From: Parvibaculum sp039973015
GTDB lineage: Bacteria; Pseudomonadota; Alphaproteobacteria; Parvibaculales; Parvibaculaceae
Assembly: GCF_039973015.1 (NCBI RefSeq)
Contig: NZ_JBDWLT010000010.1
Location: 124,001 to 188,000, forward strand
Direction: 5' to 3'
DNA length: 64,000 nucleotides
Below the pieces are notes generated by a model. That model was not told the origin of the DNA and made no database searches. It saw only the letters and a list, made by a program, of their open reading frames with translations. Within the stretch, counting starts at the first letter, position 1, and each line of letters opens with the position of its first letter. Made by a program: the position numbers and the translations under genes. Shown one piece after another: positions 7,865 to 16,748 of this stretch.

Positions 7865-9115
7865 ATGACGGCAAGCCCTTCTTCCCGCTTCGACAGCCTG
7901 CCGGACAGCCCTTTTCCGCGCCTGAACGCGCTGATCGAGGGCATTGAGCCCGGCAAGCCGCCGTTCGTCATGTCGCTGGGCGAACCGCAGCACCCCTTTC
8001 CAGACTTCGTAATGGAAGAAATCTCCCGGAATTCCGCGCTTTTCGGAAAGTATCCGCCGATTATCGGCACACCCGGCTTTCGGAATGCCGCCGCAGGCTG
8101 GCTTGGCCGCCGCTATGGCATCGATGAATCCATCGGCAATGGGCGGGCGCTTGATCCCGAAACACAGATCCTGCCGGTGAACGGCACCCGCGAGGCTCTC
8201 TTCAACATCGCCCAGATCGCCACGCCCGCCGAAAAGGCCGGGAAACGGCCCGCGATCCTGATGCCGAACCCCTTCTATCAGTGCTATGCGGCCGCAGCCC
8301 TCGCGGCGGGCGCCGAGCCGGTCTACATCGCGGCCACGCGCGAAACGGGCTTCATGCCCGATTTCGAGGCCCTGCCGGATGAACTCCTCGCCCGCACGGC
8401 CATGATCTATTTCTGCAGCCCTGCAAACCCGCAAGGGGCGGTGGCGGGCATGGACTATCTCAAACGCCTGATTGCGCTGGCACGACGCCACGCCATCACG
8501 CTCGCGATCGACGAATGCTACGCGGATATCTATGACCGCGAAGCCCCTGCCGGTGCGCTTGAGGCCGCCCTCGCCCTCGAAGCCGAAGGAAAAGGCGAGC
8601 AGGGCGGCACGGGCGACCCTTTCGCAAACATCATTGTTTTTCATTCGCTCTCCAAACGCTCCAGCCTGCCGGGCCTGCGCTCGGGCTTTTGCGCGGGCGA
8701 GCGCGCCCTGATGCAGCGCTTTCGCGGGTTTCGCAACATCGCAGCACCCCAGGTGCCGCTGCCGCTGATGGCCGCAGCCGCCGCATGCTGGAACGATGAC
8801 GCACACGCAAGCGCAAATCGCGACCTCTACCGCGCGAAGATCGACGCGGCCGAGCGCGTATTCGGCAACCGTTTCGGCTTCTACAGACCGCCGGGGGGCT
8901 TTTTTCTCTGGCTCGATGTCGGTGATGGCGAAACGGCCGCGCGTGAGCTTTGGGCAAAAGCCGGCGTGAAAGTGTTGCCGGGAGCCTATCTCTCGCGCGA
9001 AGATTCACCTTACGGACCGGGAGGCAATCCCGGCAAAGCTTATATTCGCGTTGCGCTTGTCGATGGCGAAAGCGAAACCGAAGAAGCCCTTGCGCGCATG
9101 GCGGAGGTTCTGTGA
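7865..9115 (+). CDS. dapC: PLP-dependent aminotransferase, probable succinyldiaminopimelate aminotransferase
   Basis: 416 residues of class I/II aminotransferase. The PLP-binding Lys lies in HSLSKRSSLPGLRSGF; upstream are the substrate/PLP signatures GTREALF, CSPANPQG and the cofactor Asp in LAIDECYADIYD. The C-terminus has the conserved Arg in YIRVALVD. In alphaproteobacteria the enzyme in this position next to ftsK is usually DapC, which acts in lysine/diaminopimelate synthesis for peptidoglycan. Specificity is inferred from similarity and context only. Its stop codon overlaps the ftsK start (GTGA), indicating translational coupling. Confidence 0.75.
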   Translation: MTASPSSRFDSLPDSPFPRLNALIEGIEPGKPPFVMSLGEPQHPFPDFVMEEISRNSALFGKYPPIIGTPGFRNAAAGWLGRRYGIDESIGNGRALDPETQILPVNGTREALFNIAQIATPAEKAGKRPAILMPNPFYQCYAAAALAAGAEPVYIAATRETGFMPDFEALPDELLARTAMIYFCSPANPQGAVAGMDYLKRLIALARRHAITLAIDECYADIYDREAPAGALEAALALEAEGKGEQGGTGDPFANIIVFHSLSKRSSLPGLRSGFCAGERALMQRFRGFRNIAAPQVPLPLMAAAAACWNDDAHASANRDLYRAKIDAAERVFGNRFGFYRPPGGFFLWLDVGDGETAARELWAKAGVKVLPGAYLSREDSPYGPGGNPGKAYIRVALVDGESETEEALARMAEVL

Positions 9116-11808
9116 TCGGTTCCTCCACGAAGGAAGGCCGGTCGAAGTCCGCCAAGACCGCGCGCAAGAAGAAAACGGCAACGACGAAGTCCGGAGCTGC
9201 TTCGCGGAAGCGGCCGACCCCACGGGGTAATCGGAGGGATCAGCGCGTGAGACGGTGGCTCGTCAACCCACTGAGCTATCTGCCGCCGGCAGTGAACGAT
9301 TTCCTTTTGCGCCGCATCGTGGAAGGGGCGGGGGTCGTGCTGATGCTGCTCTCGGGCTTTGGGCTGCTCGCAGTGGTGAGCTGGTCGATCGACGACCCGA
9401 GCCTCAACAATGCAACCACGCGCGCACCGGAAAACTGGATGGGTCTTCCCGGCGCCTATGTTGCCGACGTTCTCCTGCAAACACTCGGCCTCGCCTCGAT
9501 CCTGCTGCTCGTGCCGCCCCTCGTCTGGGGTGTGCGCGCCTTCTCGCACAAGCTGTCTTCCCACATCGTCTTCCGCGTCGCCGCCTGGCTCGCGGCAACG
9601 CTTACCGCCGCCGCCTTCCTCGGTGCGCTGCCGCGCTTCACCTTCTGGCCCCTCGCGCTTGGTCTCGGGGGCGTACTGGGCGAAGCGCTTGCCGCGCTTG
9701 GCTTGAGCGTTTTCGCGCCGTTCACGGGAGAAGCCGCCGCCTACACGCTGACGGCGCTCATTGTTCTTCCGCTCGCTTTTTTCCTGACCCTCTTTGCGAC
9801 CGATACCTCGATTGCGGACCTGCGCGCCGCCGCAGAACGCGTCCGCAATCTGCGCGGCGCCGAAGAGGAAGAGGTCGAGGAACGCCGCTATACGGGCGGG
9901 GCGAAGTCTCGCCGCCGCGGCGGCGCCAGCGAGGAAGAAGCGCCGCGCCCGCGCAGGCCCGACGTTGAGCCAAGCCGTCTGCGGATGGCCATATGGACGG
10001 TCGGCGACCGTTTCAGCGAAATGACGGACCGCCTTCTGCGCCGCGGCGATCATGCACCGCTCTCGGCCGAAGAGATTGAAGCCGCGCGTCAGGGCCGCAG
10101 CGGCAAATTCGGGCGCCGCACTGAAGAGGAAAGCACAACCGAACGCCGCGCCCGCCGCCGCGAGACCCGCACCGAAAAAGAGGAACGGGTCGAACCTGCA
10201 TGGGCCGACAAACCCGCGCCGCGCGTGAACCGCAGCATCGGAAAGCCGACAAAGCCCTCCACCCGTGCCGCGCGCGAGGCACAACCCAAACTTCCGCTCG
10301 AACCGGCGGGCGATTATCAATTGCCGCCCTTGAACCTTCTCACAAGGCCAAAGGCATCGAGCGTCGCCACACATCTGACCGACGAAGCGCTGCAGCAGAA
10401 TGCACGGCTCCTCGAATCCGTTCTCGACGATTTCGGAATTCGTGGCGAGATCATATCCGTGCGGCCCGGCCCTGTCGTGACGCTCTACGAACTTGAACCC
10501 GCGCCAGGCATCAAATCCTCCCGCGTGATCTCGCTCGCTGACGATATCGCGCGCTCGATGAGCGCCGTCTCGGCCCGCGTCGCCGTGGTGCCCGGCCGTA
10601 ACGCAATCGGCATCGAACTGCCGAATGCGCGACGCGAAATGGTCTATCTGCGCGAACTGCTCGAAACGCAGGAATATGAAAACTCGAGCTCAAAGCTCTC
10701 GCTTGCGCTCGGCAAGAATATCGGCGGCGAACCGGTACTCTCCGATCTCGCGCGCATGCCGCATCTTCTGATCGCCGGCACGACCGGCTCGGGCAAGTCT
10801 GTTGGCATCAACACGATGATCCTGTCGATCCTCTACCGGCTCTCGCCCGAGCAGTGCAAACTCATCATGATCGACCCGAAGATGCTGGAACTCAGCGTCT
10901 ATGACGGCATCCCCCACCTTCTTTCTCCCGTCGTGACGGAACCGAAAAAGGCCGTGGTAGCGCTCAAATGGGTCGTGAAGGAGATGGAAGACCGCTACCG
11001 CAAGATGTCGAAAGTCGGTGTGCGGAACATTGACGGATATAATACACGCGTCACCGAGGCGAACGAGCGCGGCGAAGTGCTGGTCCGCACGGTCCAGACC
11101 GGGTTCGACAAGGAAACGGGCCAGGCCATCTACGAAGAAGAGGAGATGGACCTCTCGCCCATGCCCTTCATCGTGGTCATCGTCGACGAAATGGCAGACC
11201 TCATGATGGTGGCAGGCAAGGAAATCGAAGCTGCCGTGCAGCGCCTCGCGCAGATGGCGCGCGCCGCAGGCATCCATATCATCACCGCAACGCAGCGCCC
11301 GAGCGTCGACGTCATCACCGGCACGATCAAGGCAAACTTCCCGACCCGGATCTCCTTTCAGGTGACCTCTAAGATCGACAGCCGCACCATTCTCGGCGAG
11401 CAGGGCGCCGAACAGCTCCTCGGTCAGGGCGACATGCTCTACATGGCAGGCGGCGGACGCATCCGCCGTGTGCATGGTCCCTTCGTTTCGGACGAAGAGG
11501 TCGAGAAGGTCGTCACCTTCCTGAAGAAGCAAGGTGTGCCCGAATATCTCGAGGCAATCACCGCCGAGGAAGAACAGGGCGACGATCCTTTTGCGCTCGA
11601 CGGCGGTGCAGGATCGGGCGACGACCTCTATGACAAGGCGGTCGCCATCGTCGCGCGCGACAAGCGCGCTTCGACGAGCTATATCCAGCGCCGCCTTCAG
11701 ATCGGCTACAATCGTGCCGCTAGATTGATTGAACTGATGGAGGAGCAGGGCGTCGTAAGTCCCCCGAACCATCAAGGAAAACGCGAAGTTCTTGTGGGTG
11801 ACCACTGA
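9112..11808 (+). CDS. ftsK: DNA translocase FtsK
   Basis: About 898 residues from the GTG that overlaps the previous stop codon. Layout: a basic N-terminal tail rich in Lys/Arg, four transmembrane segments (about residues 60-230), a charged Arg/Glu linker, then the motor domain with Walker A AGTTGSGKSVGINTM (about 555) and Walker B FIVVIVDEMADLM. The C-terminal gamma winged-helix domain ends YIQRRLQIGYNRAARLIELME and reads KOPS sites. FtsK anchors at the septum, pumps DNA towards dif and activates XerCD. A longer start at 8950 would run deep into the upstream gene and is unlikely. Confidence 0.95.
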   Translation: MIGSSTKEGRSKSAKTARKKKTATTKSGAASRKRPTPRGNRRDQRVRRWLVNPLSYLPPAVNDFLLRRIVEGAGVVLMLLSGFGLLAVVSWSIDDPSLNNATTRAPENWMGLPGAYVADVLLQTLGLASILLLVPPLVWGVRAFSHKLSSHIVFRVAAWLAATLTAAAFLGALPRFTFWPLALGLGGVLGEALAALGLSVFAPFTGEAAAYTLTALIVLPLAFFLTLFATDTSIADLRAAAERVRNLRGAEEEEVEERRYTGGAKSRRRGGASEEEAPRPRRPDVEPSRLRMAIWTVGDRFSEMTDRLLRRGDHAPLSAEEIEAARQGRSGKFGRRTEEESTTERRARRRETRTEKEERVEPAWADKPAPRVNRSIGKPTKPSTRAAREAQPKLPLEPAGDYQLPPLNLLTRPKASSVATHLTDEALQQNARLLESVLDDFGIRGEIISVRPGPVVTLYELEPAPGIKSSRVISLADDIARSMSAVSARVAVVPGRNAIGIELPNARREMVYLRELLETQEYENSSSKLSLALGKNIGGEPVLSDLARMPHLLIAGTTGSGKSVGINTMILSILYRLSPEQCKLIMIDPKMLELSVYDGIPHLLSPVVTEPKKAVVALKWVVKEMEDRYRKMSKVGVRNIDGYNTRVTEANERGEVLVRTVQTGFDKETGQAIYEEEEMDLSPMPFIVVIVDEMADLMMVAGKEIEAAVQRLAQMARAAGIHIITATQRPSVDVITGTIKANFPTRISFQVTSKIDSRTILGEQGAEQLLGQGDMLYMAGGGRIRRVHGPFVSDEEVEKVVTFLKKQGVPEYLEAITAEEEQGDDPFALDGGAGSGDDLYDKAVAIVARDKRASTSYIQRRLQIGYNRAARLIELMEEQGVVSPPNHQGKREVLVGDH

Positions 11809-11896
11809 AGCCGCGGGTTTCCGGCATTAACCTGGCGCTAACCGCCTGCCGCCAAAACGCCCTTCAGGGCTCCATATTTCGCCACAAAGGGCAGCC

Positions 11897-12631
11897 ATGA
11901 TTTCTCTCATGAGAGACTTGGAACAAAACCACCGCTACCGGCAGCGTATGCTGTTTGCCGCGGCGCTTGTCGGGCTGGCCCTGCTTTTTGTTGCCTTCCT
12001 GACCGCAGGCGGCGGCACGGCGCGGGCCGAGACGGCAGACGGCATGGCAGCCTCGGCTGCCACGTCATCGGAGGCGTCGCTCAGCGAGAAAGACGGACGG
12101 GCTCTCGATGAAGCGAGCGCCTATCTCACCGCTCTGGAGAATCTGCAGGGCGACTTCCTGCAGGTGGGGCCGGATGGGTCTGTGGCGGAAGGCAGTTTCT
12201 ACCTGCGCCGCCCCGGCAGGCTCCGCTTCGAATATTCGCCACCGGAAAACCTCCTCGTTGTGGCGGACGGCACCTGGGTCGCCGTCAAGGACAGTTCCGC
12301 TGCCGCCCAGCGCTATCCCATGGCATCGACCCCGCTGAGCCTCATTCTCGCGGAAAACGTGAACCTCCGGGATGAAGCCCGCATCCTCAACGTCGAGGAA
12401 CAGCCCGGCTCGCTCCTCATCACGCTGGCAGACCGCTCGGGCGAAGCCCCGGGGCAGATCACCCTGATCTTCGACCGGCCCAAGATGCAGCTCCGTCAGT
12501 GGGTCGTCACGGACGTGCAGGGCCTGCAGACGACAGTAGCGCTGCGCAATGTCGAGACCGGCATTCGCGCCGACAATTCGCTTTTCGTCCTGCGCGACGA
12601 TCAGCGCCCGGAAATTGGCGGTCCGCGCTAG
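11897..12631 (+). CDS. lolA: Outer-membrane lipoprotein carrier protein LolA
   Basis: 244 residues. A hydrophobic signal segment (about residues 18-42, ending near ARAE) is followed by the LolA fold, recognisable from LENLQGDFLQVGPDGSVAEG, FYLRRPGRLRFEYSPP and the C-terminal WVVTDVQGLQTTVAL. LolA shuttles lipoproteins from LolCDE across the periplasm to the outer membrane. Placement directly after ftsK is standard in alphaproteobacteria. The N-terminal extension before the signal core is slightly long; an internal ATG at codon 5 or 18 could be the true start. Confidence 0.9.
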   Translation: MISLMRDLEQNHRYRQRMLFAAALVGLALLFVAFLTAGGGTARAETADGMAASAATSSEASLSEKDGRALDEASAYLTALENLQGDFLQVGPDGSVAEGSFYLRRPGRLRFEYSPPENLLVVADGTWVAVKDSSAAAQRYPMASTPLSLILAENVNLRDEARILNVEEQPGSLLITLADRSGEAPGQITLIFDRPKMQLRQWVVTDVQGLQTTVALRNVETGIRADNSLFVLRDDQRPEIGGPR

Positions 12632-12746
12632 TCGCTGCTTCGGCTGGCGTCTGAGCGCTGCGTCTATTATCCTCGACACAACATTCTCCTGGCGTCACGC
12701 CCCGCCTTGACCTGAGACGGGGGCGGCGTGGTATTTGTGAACCAGC

Positions 12747-13631
12747 ATGACCAGAACATCAGGCCGGCGCCCCATTGTCGGCATCCCCTGCGACGTAAAA
12801 ATGCTGGGACCGCATCCTTTCCATGCGGTTGGCGAGAAGTACATCGCAGCGGTCGATGGCTGTGCCGAGTGCCAGCCCATCCTTTTGCCGGTGCCGCGCG
12901 AACCCTTCGACGAGGCGCGAGACCATCTCACCGAACTCTTCGATCTTTGCGATGGCATTTTCCTGCCGGGCTCCCATTCGAACGTGCATCCCGACGAATA
13001 TGACGGCACAGCGCCCCGCGAGGGCGTATTGATCGACCGCCAGCGCGATGCGCTGACACTCAAGCTCATTCGCGCCTGTGTAGACCGGGCGGTGCCGCTT
13101 TTCGCCGTCTGCCGCGGCTTTCAGGAATTGAACGTCGCTTACGGCGGTACGCTTCATCAGCATATCCACGAAGTCCCCTCCGACCCCGGTTACGAGCCGC
13201 GCTTCGACCATCGTGAGAACAAGGACGATCCGCTCGACGTGCAGTATGGGCCCGCCCATGCCGTGATGCTGGAAGAGGACGGCATCTTCGAAAATCTGCT
13301 TGGCACACGGACGATTGAGGTAAACTCGCTGCACGGGCAGGGCATTGCACGCCTCGCAGACGGACTCATCGCTCAAGGCCGCGCCGCCGACGGCACGATT
13401 GAAGCCGTAGAGGTGCGCGGCGCGAAGGGGTTCGCCCTCGGTGTGCAATGGCACCCTGAATGGAAATATTGGGAAAACCCGGTATCGCAAAAGCTGTTCC
13501 GGGCCTTTGGAGACGCGGTACGCGACGCAGCGGCCGCGAACGCGGACAAGGAAAGAGTGGTGTCCCATGGCAATGGGCAACGAGAAGGAAGACAAGGTCG
13601 AGAACGCGGACGACCTGATCAAGTGGCTTAA
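12747..13631 (+). CDS. puuD: Gamma-glutamyl-gamma-aminobutyrate hydrolase-like class I amidotransferase
   Basis: 294 residues of the peptidase C26 family. The nucleophile is in PLFAVCRGFQELNVAYGG, and the His-Glu pair is in GVQWHPEW. PuuD hydrolyses gamma-Glu-GABA to glutamate and GABA in putrescine catabolism. The neighbouring gamma-glutamylpolyamine-synthetase-like gene supports this. The frame runs 65 bp into the next gene, adding about 27 Arg/Glu-rich residues beyond the usual family end (after FGDAVRDAAAA). No clear ribosome site precedes the ATG at 12747, but the family N-terminus (RRPIVGIPCD) starts here. Confidence 0.85.
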   Translation: MTRTSGRRPIVGIPCDVKMLGPHPFHAVGEKYIAAVDGCAECQPILLPVPREPFDEARDHLTELFDLCDGIFLPGSHSNVHPDEYDGTAPREGVLIDRQRDALTLKLIRACVDRAVPLFAVCRGFQELNVAYGGTLHQHIHEVPSDPGYEPRFDHRENKDDPLDVQYGPAHAVMLEEDGIFENLLGTRTIEVNSLHGQGIARLADGLIAQGRAADGTIEAVEVRGAKGFALGVQWHPEWKYWENPVSQKLFRAFGDAVRDAAAANADKERVVSHGNGQREGRQGRERGRPDQVA

Positions 13632-14949
13632 GGACCGCCGCATTACCGAAGTCGAGTGCATGGTGTCGGACATGGCCGGCATTGCGCGGGGCAAGATCAT
13701 TCCGACCCGGAAATTCATTGCCGGTCTCAGCGACCGCTCTCTCAAATTGCCGGAATCGATCTTCGGTCAGACCGTGACCGGCGACTATGTCGACAGCGAT
13801 TTTCTCGGCGACATCGAACCCGACATCATTCTCGATCCCGACCCCGCAACTGTCCGCGTTGTGCCCTGGTATGACGAACCGACGGCGCAGATCATTTGCG
13901 ATGCCAACTACCGCGACGAGAAGCCCGTGCCGATCGCGCCACGCAACGTTCTGAAGCGCGTGATCGCCCTTTTTGAAGCCAAGGGCTGGCAGCCGGTCGT
14001 CGCACCCGAAATCGAATTCTACCTCGCGGCCAAGAATATCGATCCCGACTATCCGCTGGAACCGCCGGTCGGGGCGAACGGGCGTCAGGAAACCGCGCGC
14101 CAGTCCTACGGCATCGACGCGGTGAACGAGTTCGACCCGATCTTCGAGGACATGTACGATTTCTGCGAGGCGCAGAACCTCGACATCGACACGCTGATCC
14201 ATGAATCCGGTGCAGCACAGGTCGAGATCAACTTCGACCATGGCGACCCGCTGGAAATCGCCGACCAGGCCTTTCTCTTCAAACGCACCATGCGGCAAGC
14301 CGCGCTTCGCCACGGCATCTACGCGACCTTCATGGCAAAGCCCTATGAAGGCGAGCCCGGCAGCGCGATGCATATTCACCAGTCGATCGTGAGCGCGAAC
14401 AGCGGCGACAACATGTTTGCCACCAAACAGGGCAAGGATACGAAGCTCTTCCTGTCCTACATCGCGGGCCTGCAGAAATTCCTGCCGGATGCGATGGCGT
14501 TGATCGCACCAAACGTCAATTCCTACCGTCGCATTGTCCGCGATCACGCCGCTCCCATCAACACGCATTGGGGCCACGAGAACCGCACCGTAGGCCTTCG
14601 CGTCCCCGAAGCGAAACGGCAGGGCAGACGGATCGAAAACCGCGTCCCGGGCGCCGACGCGAACCCCTATCTCGCTATCGCGACGTCACTTGCCTGCGGC
14701 TATATCGGTATGGTCAACGATCTGAAACCGACCAAGGAGATGACGGGCAACGCCTATGACAGCAAGCGTTACGCTTTGCCGCGGCATCTGCTCGACGCAC
14801 TCGACAATCTGCGCACCGCGTCCGAGCTGAAGGAAGTTCTGGGACAGGATTTTGTCACGCTCTACATGGACGTGAAGCTCACCGAACACGATGCCTATCA
14901 GCAGGTGATCTCGGCCTGGGAACGCGAGCACCTGTTGCTGAACGTCTGA
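13567..14949 (+). CDS. puuA: Glutamine synthetase family protein, probable gamma-glutamylputrescine synthetase
   Basis: 460 residues of type I glutamine-synthetase fold. N-terminal beta-grasp: ITEVECMVSDMAGIARGK. Metal and glutamate ligands are in APEIEFYL and GAAQVEINFDHGD; the ammonia/ATP region has GSAMHIHQS and the C-terminal part has NRTVGLRVP and ENRVPGADANPYLA. The N-terminal DMAGIARGK wording is that of PuuA-type ligases rather than true GlnA. It would ligate glutamate to putrescine, the first step of the Puu pathway. Start ATG at 13567 lies inside the end of puuD; no frameshift is evident on either side, so the long overlap seems real. Confidence 0.85.
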   Translation: MAMGNEKEDKVENADDLIKWLKDRRITEVECMVSDMAGIARGKIIPTRKFIAGLSDRSLKLPESIFGQTVTGDYVDSDFLGDIEPDIILDPDPATVRVVPWYDEPTAQIICDANYRDEKPVPIAPRNVLKRVIALFEAKGWQPVVAPEIEFYLAAKNIDPDYPLEPPVGANGRQETARQSYGIDAVNEFDPIFEDMYDFCEAQNLDIDTLIHESGAAQVEINFDHGDPLEIADQAFLFKRTMRQAALRHGIYATFMAKPYEGEPGSAMHIHQSIVSANSGDNMFATKQGKDTKLFLSYIAGLQKFLPDAMALIAPNVNSYRRIVRDHAAPINTHWGHENRTVGLRVPEAKRQGRRIENRVPGADANPYLAIATSLACGYIGMVNDLKPTKEMTGNAYDSKRYALPRHLLDALDNLRTASELKEVLGQDFVTLYMDVKLTEHDAYQQVISAWEREHLLLNV

Positions 14950-14956
14950 GGCGCGC

Positions 14957-15871
14957 TCAGCTCGCCACCTTTGCCGCCATCCGCTCGCGCTTCATCTCCG
15001 CTTGAAGGGCGCGCGTTGTCTCGCCCTTGCCGTCCGGTGCCCAGCCCGGCGCGGCGAAGAGATAGCCCATTGCCTCGCGGAGACTTCGCGCCTTCTTCAG
15101 GTCTTTCGCAATACCAGCCCATTCGTGAAATGTCGCCTTCACGGGATTGCGCGTTTCGAGTTGGTAGCGGATGCCGTAGACGGGCTCTTCCTGCTCCTCC
15201 TCGAAGGTACCAAAGAGGCGATCCCAGACGATGAAGGTGCCGGCATAGTTCTTGTCGCAATATTGCAGGTTCGAGCCGTGGTGAACCCGGTGATGCGAAG
15301 GCGTGTTCATGATCCACTCAACGGGCCCGAGCTTGCCGATATGCCGCGTATGCAGCCAGTACTGATAGAGATGGTTGATCGACAGAAGCGCGATGGCCAT
15401 CACCGGGTCGATGCCGATGAGTATGACCGGGATGAAAAGAAGCGGCTCAAGCCAGGCTTCCACGAAGGACGAACGCAGCGCCGTGCCGACATTGAAATAC
15501 TGGCTCGAGTGATGATTCACATGCGCCGCCCAGCCAAAGCGGATTTCATGAATCGCGCGGTGATACCAGTAGAACAGGAAATCGATGATGACGAAGGCGG
15601 CGAGAATGAGCAGGGCGCTGTCCGCCCAGTCGATATCGAAAAACGCGTATTGGCGAAGCCAGTAAAGTGCAGCAAGCACCGTGCCCGCCGAGATCGCGAT
15701 GGTTGCGGCATAGGCAAGGCCCATAGCCACCGAACAGGCGGAATCGGCGGCCTCGTAATATTTCTTCCGGAGAACCCAGGTCAGACCGACATCAACACCG
15801 ATCAGCCCGAGCAGGATCCAGACCTGATCCACATCCCGGATATGCAGCAGCCCTTCAAGAAATTCGTGCAT
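14957..15871 (-). CDS. Sterol desaturase / fatty acid hydroxylase superfamily membrane protein
   Basis: About 304 residues from the ATG preceded by GGGAGG at 15871. Several hydrophobic segments surround the histidine clusters of di-iron hydroxylases: FYWYHRAIHE, HVNHHSSQYFN and TPSHHRVHHG. Such integral-membrane enzymes use oxygen to hydroxylate or desaturate lipids (sterols, carotenoids, hopanoids, fatty acids, ornithine lipids). The substrate cannot be told. It is divergent from a TetR regulator across an 90-bp AT-rich operator region, so that regulator probably controls it. Confidence 0.88.
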   Translation of the reverse strand: MHEFLEGLLHIRDVDQVWILLGLIGVDVGLTWVLRKKYYEAADSACSVAMGLAYAATIAISAGTVLAALYWLRQYAFFDIDWADSALLILAAFVIIDFLFYWYHRAIHEIRFGWAAHVNHHSSQYFNVGTALRSSFVEAWLEPLLFIPVILIGIDPVMAIALLSINHLYQYWLHTRHIGKLGPVEWIMNTPSHHRVHHGSNLQYCDKNYAGTFIVWDRLFGTFEEEQEEPVYGIRYQLETRNPVKATFHEWAGIAKDLKKARSLREAMGYLFAAPGWAPDGKGETTRALQAEMKRERMAAKVAS

Positions 15872-15891
15872 GGTCGAACCTCCCTTTAGAA

Positions 15892-15935
15892 AACGATTGT
15901 TGTGCAATAATTATTACATAACGATTGTTGTGTAA
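15892..15935. promoter_or_regulatory. Operator in the divergent hydroxylase/TetR promoter region
   Basis: Two direct copies of AACGATTGTTGTGYAA (15892-15907 and 15920-15935) flank a near-perfect dyad, TGTGCAATAATTATTACATA, centred at 15910. It is the only strongly AT-rich stretch nearby. A TetR dimer or pair of dimers binding here could silence both genes. Confidence 0.6.
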
Positions 15936-15963
15936 AGGGTCGATTTAGGCTAGCTTGCGTCTT

Positions 15964-16542
15964 ATGCCGAAAGTCGTCGATCACGATGAGCGCCGCCGGG
16001 AACTCATGGAAGCGAGCTGGCAGGTAATCGCGGATGAAGGGCTTGAAAGCCTTACCATGCGTAAGATCGCCGCTGCCGCGGGCTGCACCACCGGACGCCT
16101 TACTCATTATTTCGCGAACCGCGAGGAGCTTGTTCTGGCGGCGCTCAAGGCCGCCTATGACGCGGCAGCCATCCGCATGACCGCCGCCCTGGAAGCGAAT
16201 GGCACCCCTCGGGAGCGGCTCCTGACTATGCTGGAAGAGACACTTCCGCTCGACGAGGTTCGCTTGCGGGAGTGGAAAATCTGGATTGCCTTCTGGGGTG
16301 CCGCCGCCGCCGATGCTTCTCTCGCCGTCGAAAACGATATCCGCCACGATCGCTGGCGTGAGGCGCTCGTGCCGCTCATCCGTGAAATCGCGCCCGAAAG
16401 CGACGCCGACTACGAGGCAACGCGGCTCATCGGCATCGTGGACGGGCTGGGCCTTCAGGCGGCCATTCGACCGACAACACAAAACCGGAATCGCGCGCAA
16501 GCCGCCCTCGCAACCCACCTCCGCTCACTCGAAAAGAGTTGA
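15964..16542 (+). CDS. TetR family transcriptional regulator
   Basis: About 192 residues. The N-terminal helix-turn-helix is ESLTMRKIAAAAGCTTGRLTHYFANREELV, the TetR recognition helix pattern, close to the BetI subgroup. The C-terminal ligand domain has a BetI-like WKIWIAFWGAAAADASL. An ATG at 15964 is chosen over the TTG three codons earlier. It probably represses the divergent membrane hydroxylase and itself through the operator between them. Effector unknown. Confidence 0.88.
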   Translation: MPKVVDHDERRRELMEASWQVIADEGLESLTMRKIAAAAGCTTGRLTHYFANREELVLAALKAAYDAAAIRMTAALEANGTPRERLLTMLEETLPLDEVRLREWKIWIAFWGAAAADASLAVENDIRHDRWREALVPLIREIAPESDADYEATRLIGIVDGLGLQAAIRPTTQNRNRAQAALATHLRSLEKS

Positions 16543-16748
16543 AAAGCGCTTGCTTGGCCGGGCCAGCCGATTGGGTTAGCTTTCTTCCATGAGCCCGCAA
16601 ATCCAGTTTTTCACATGGCAAAGCACGAAGCAGGAACTGCTGATCCTGTGTGCACGCATCGGCTATAATCCATAAGTCGCCGCTCCGGCGCGGCCGCAAG
16701 GGCCAAGCCATTTTCCGCCTTATCTTCATTCGGAACCGGAGCAGACAA

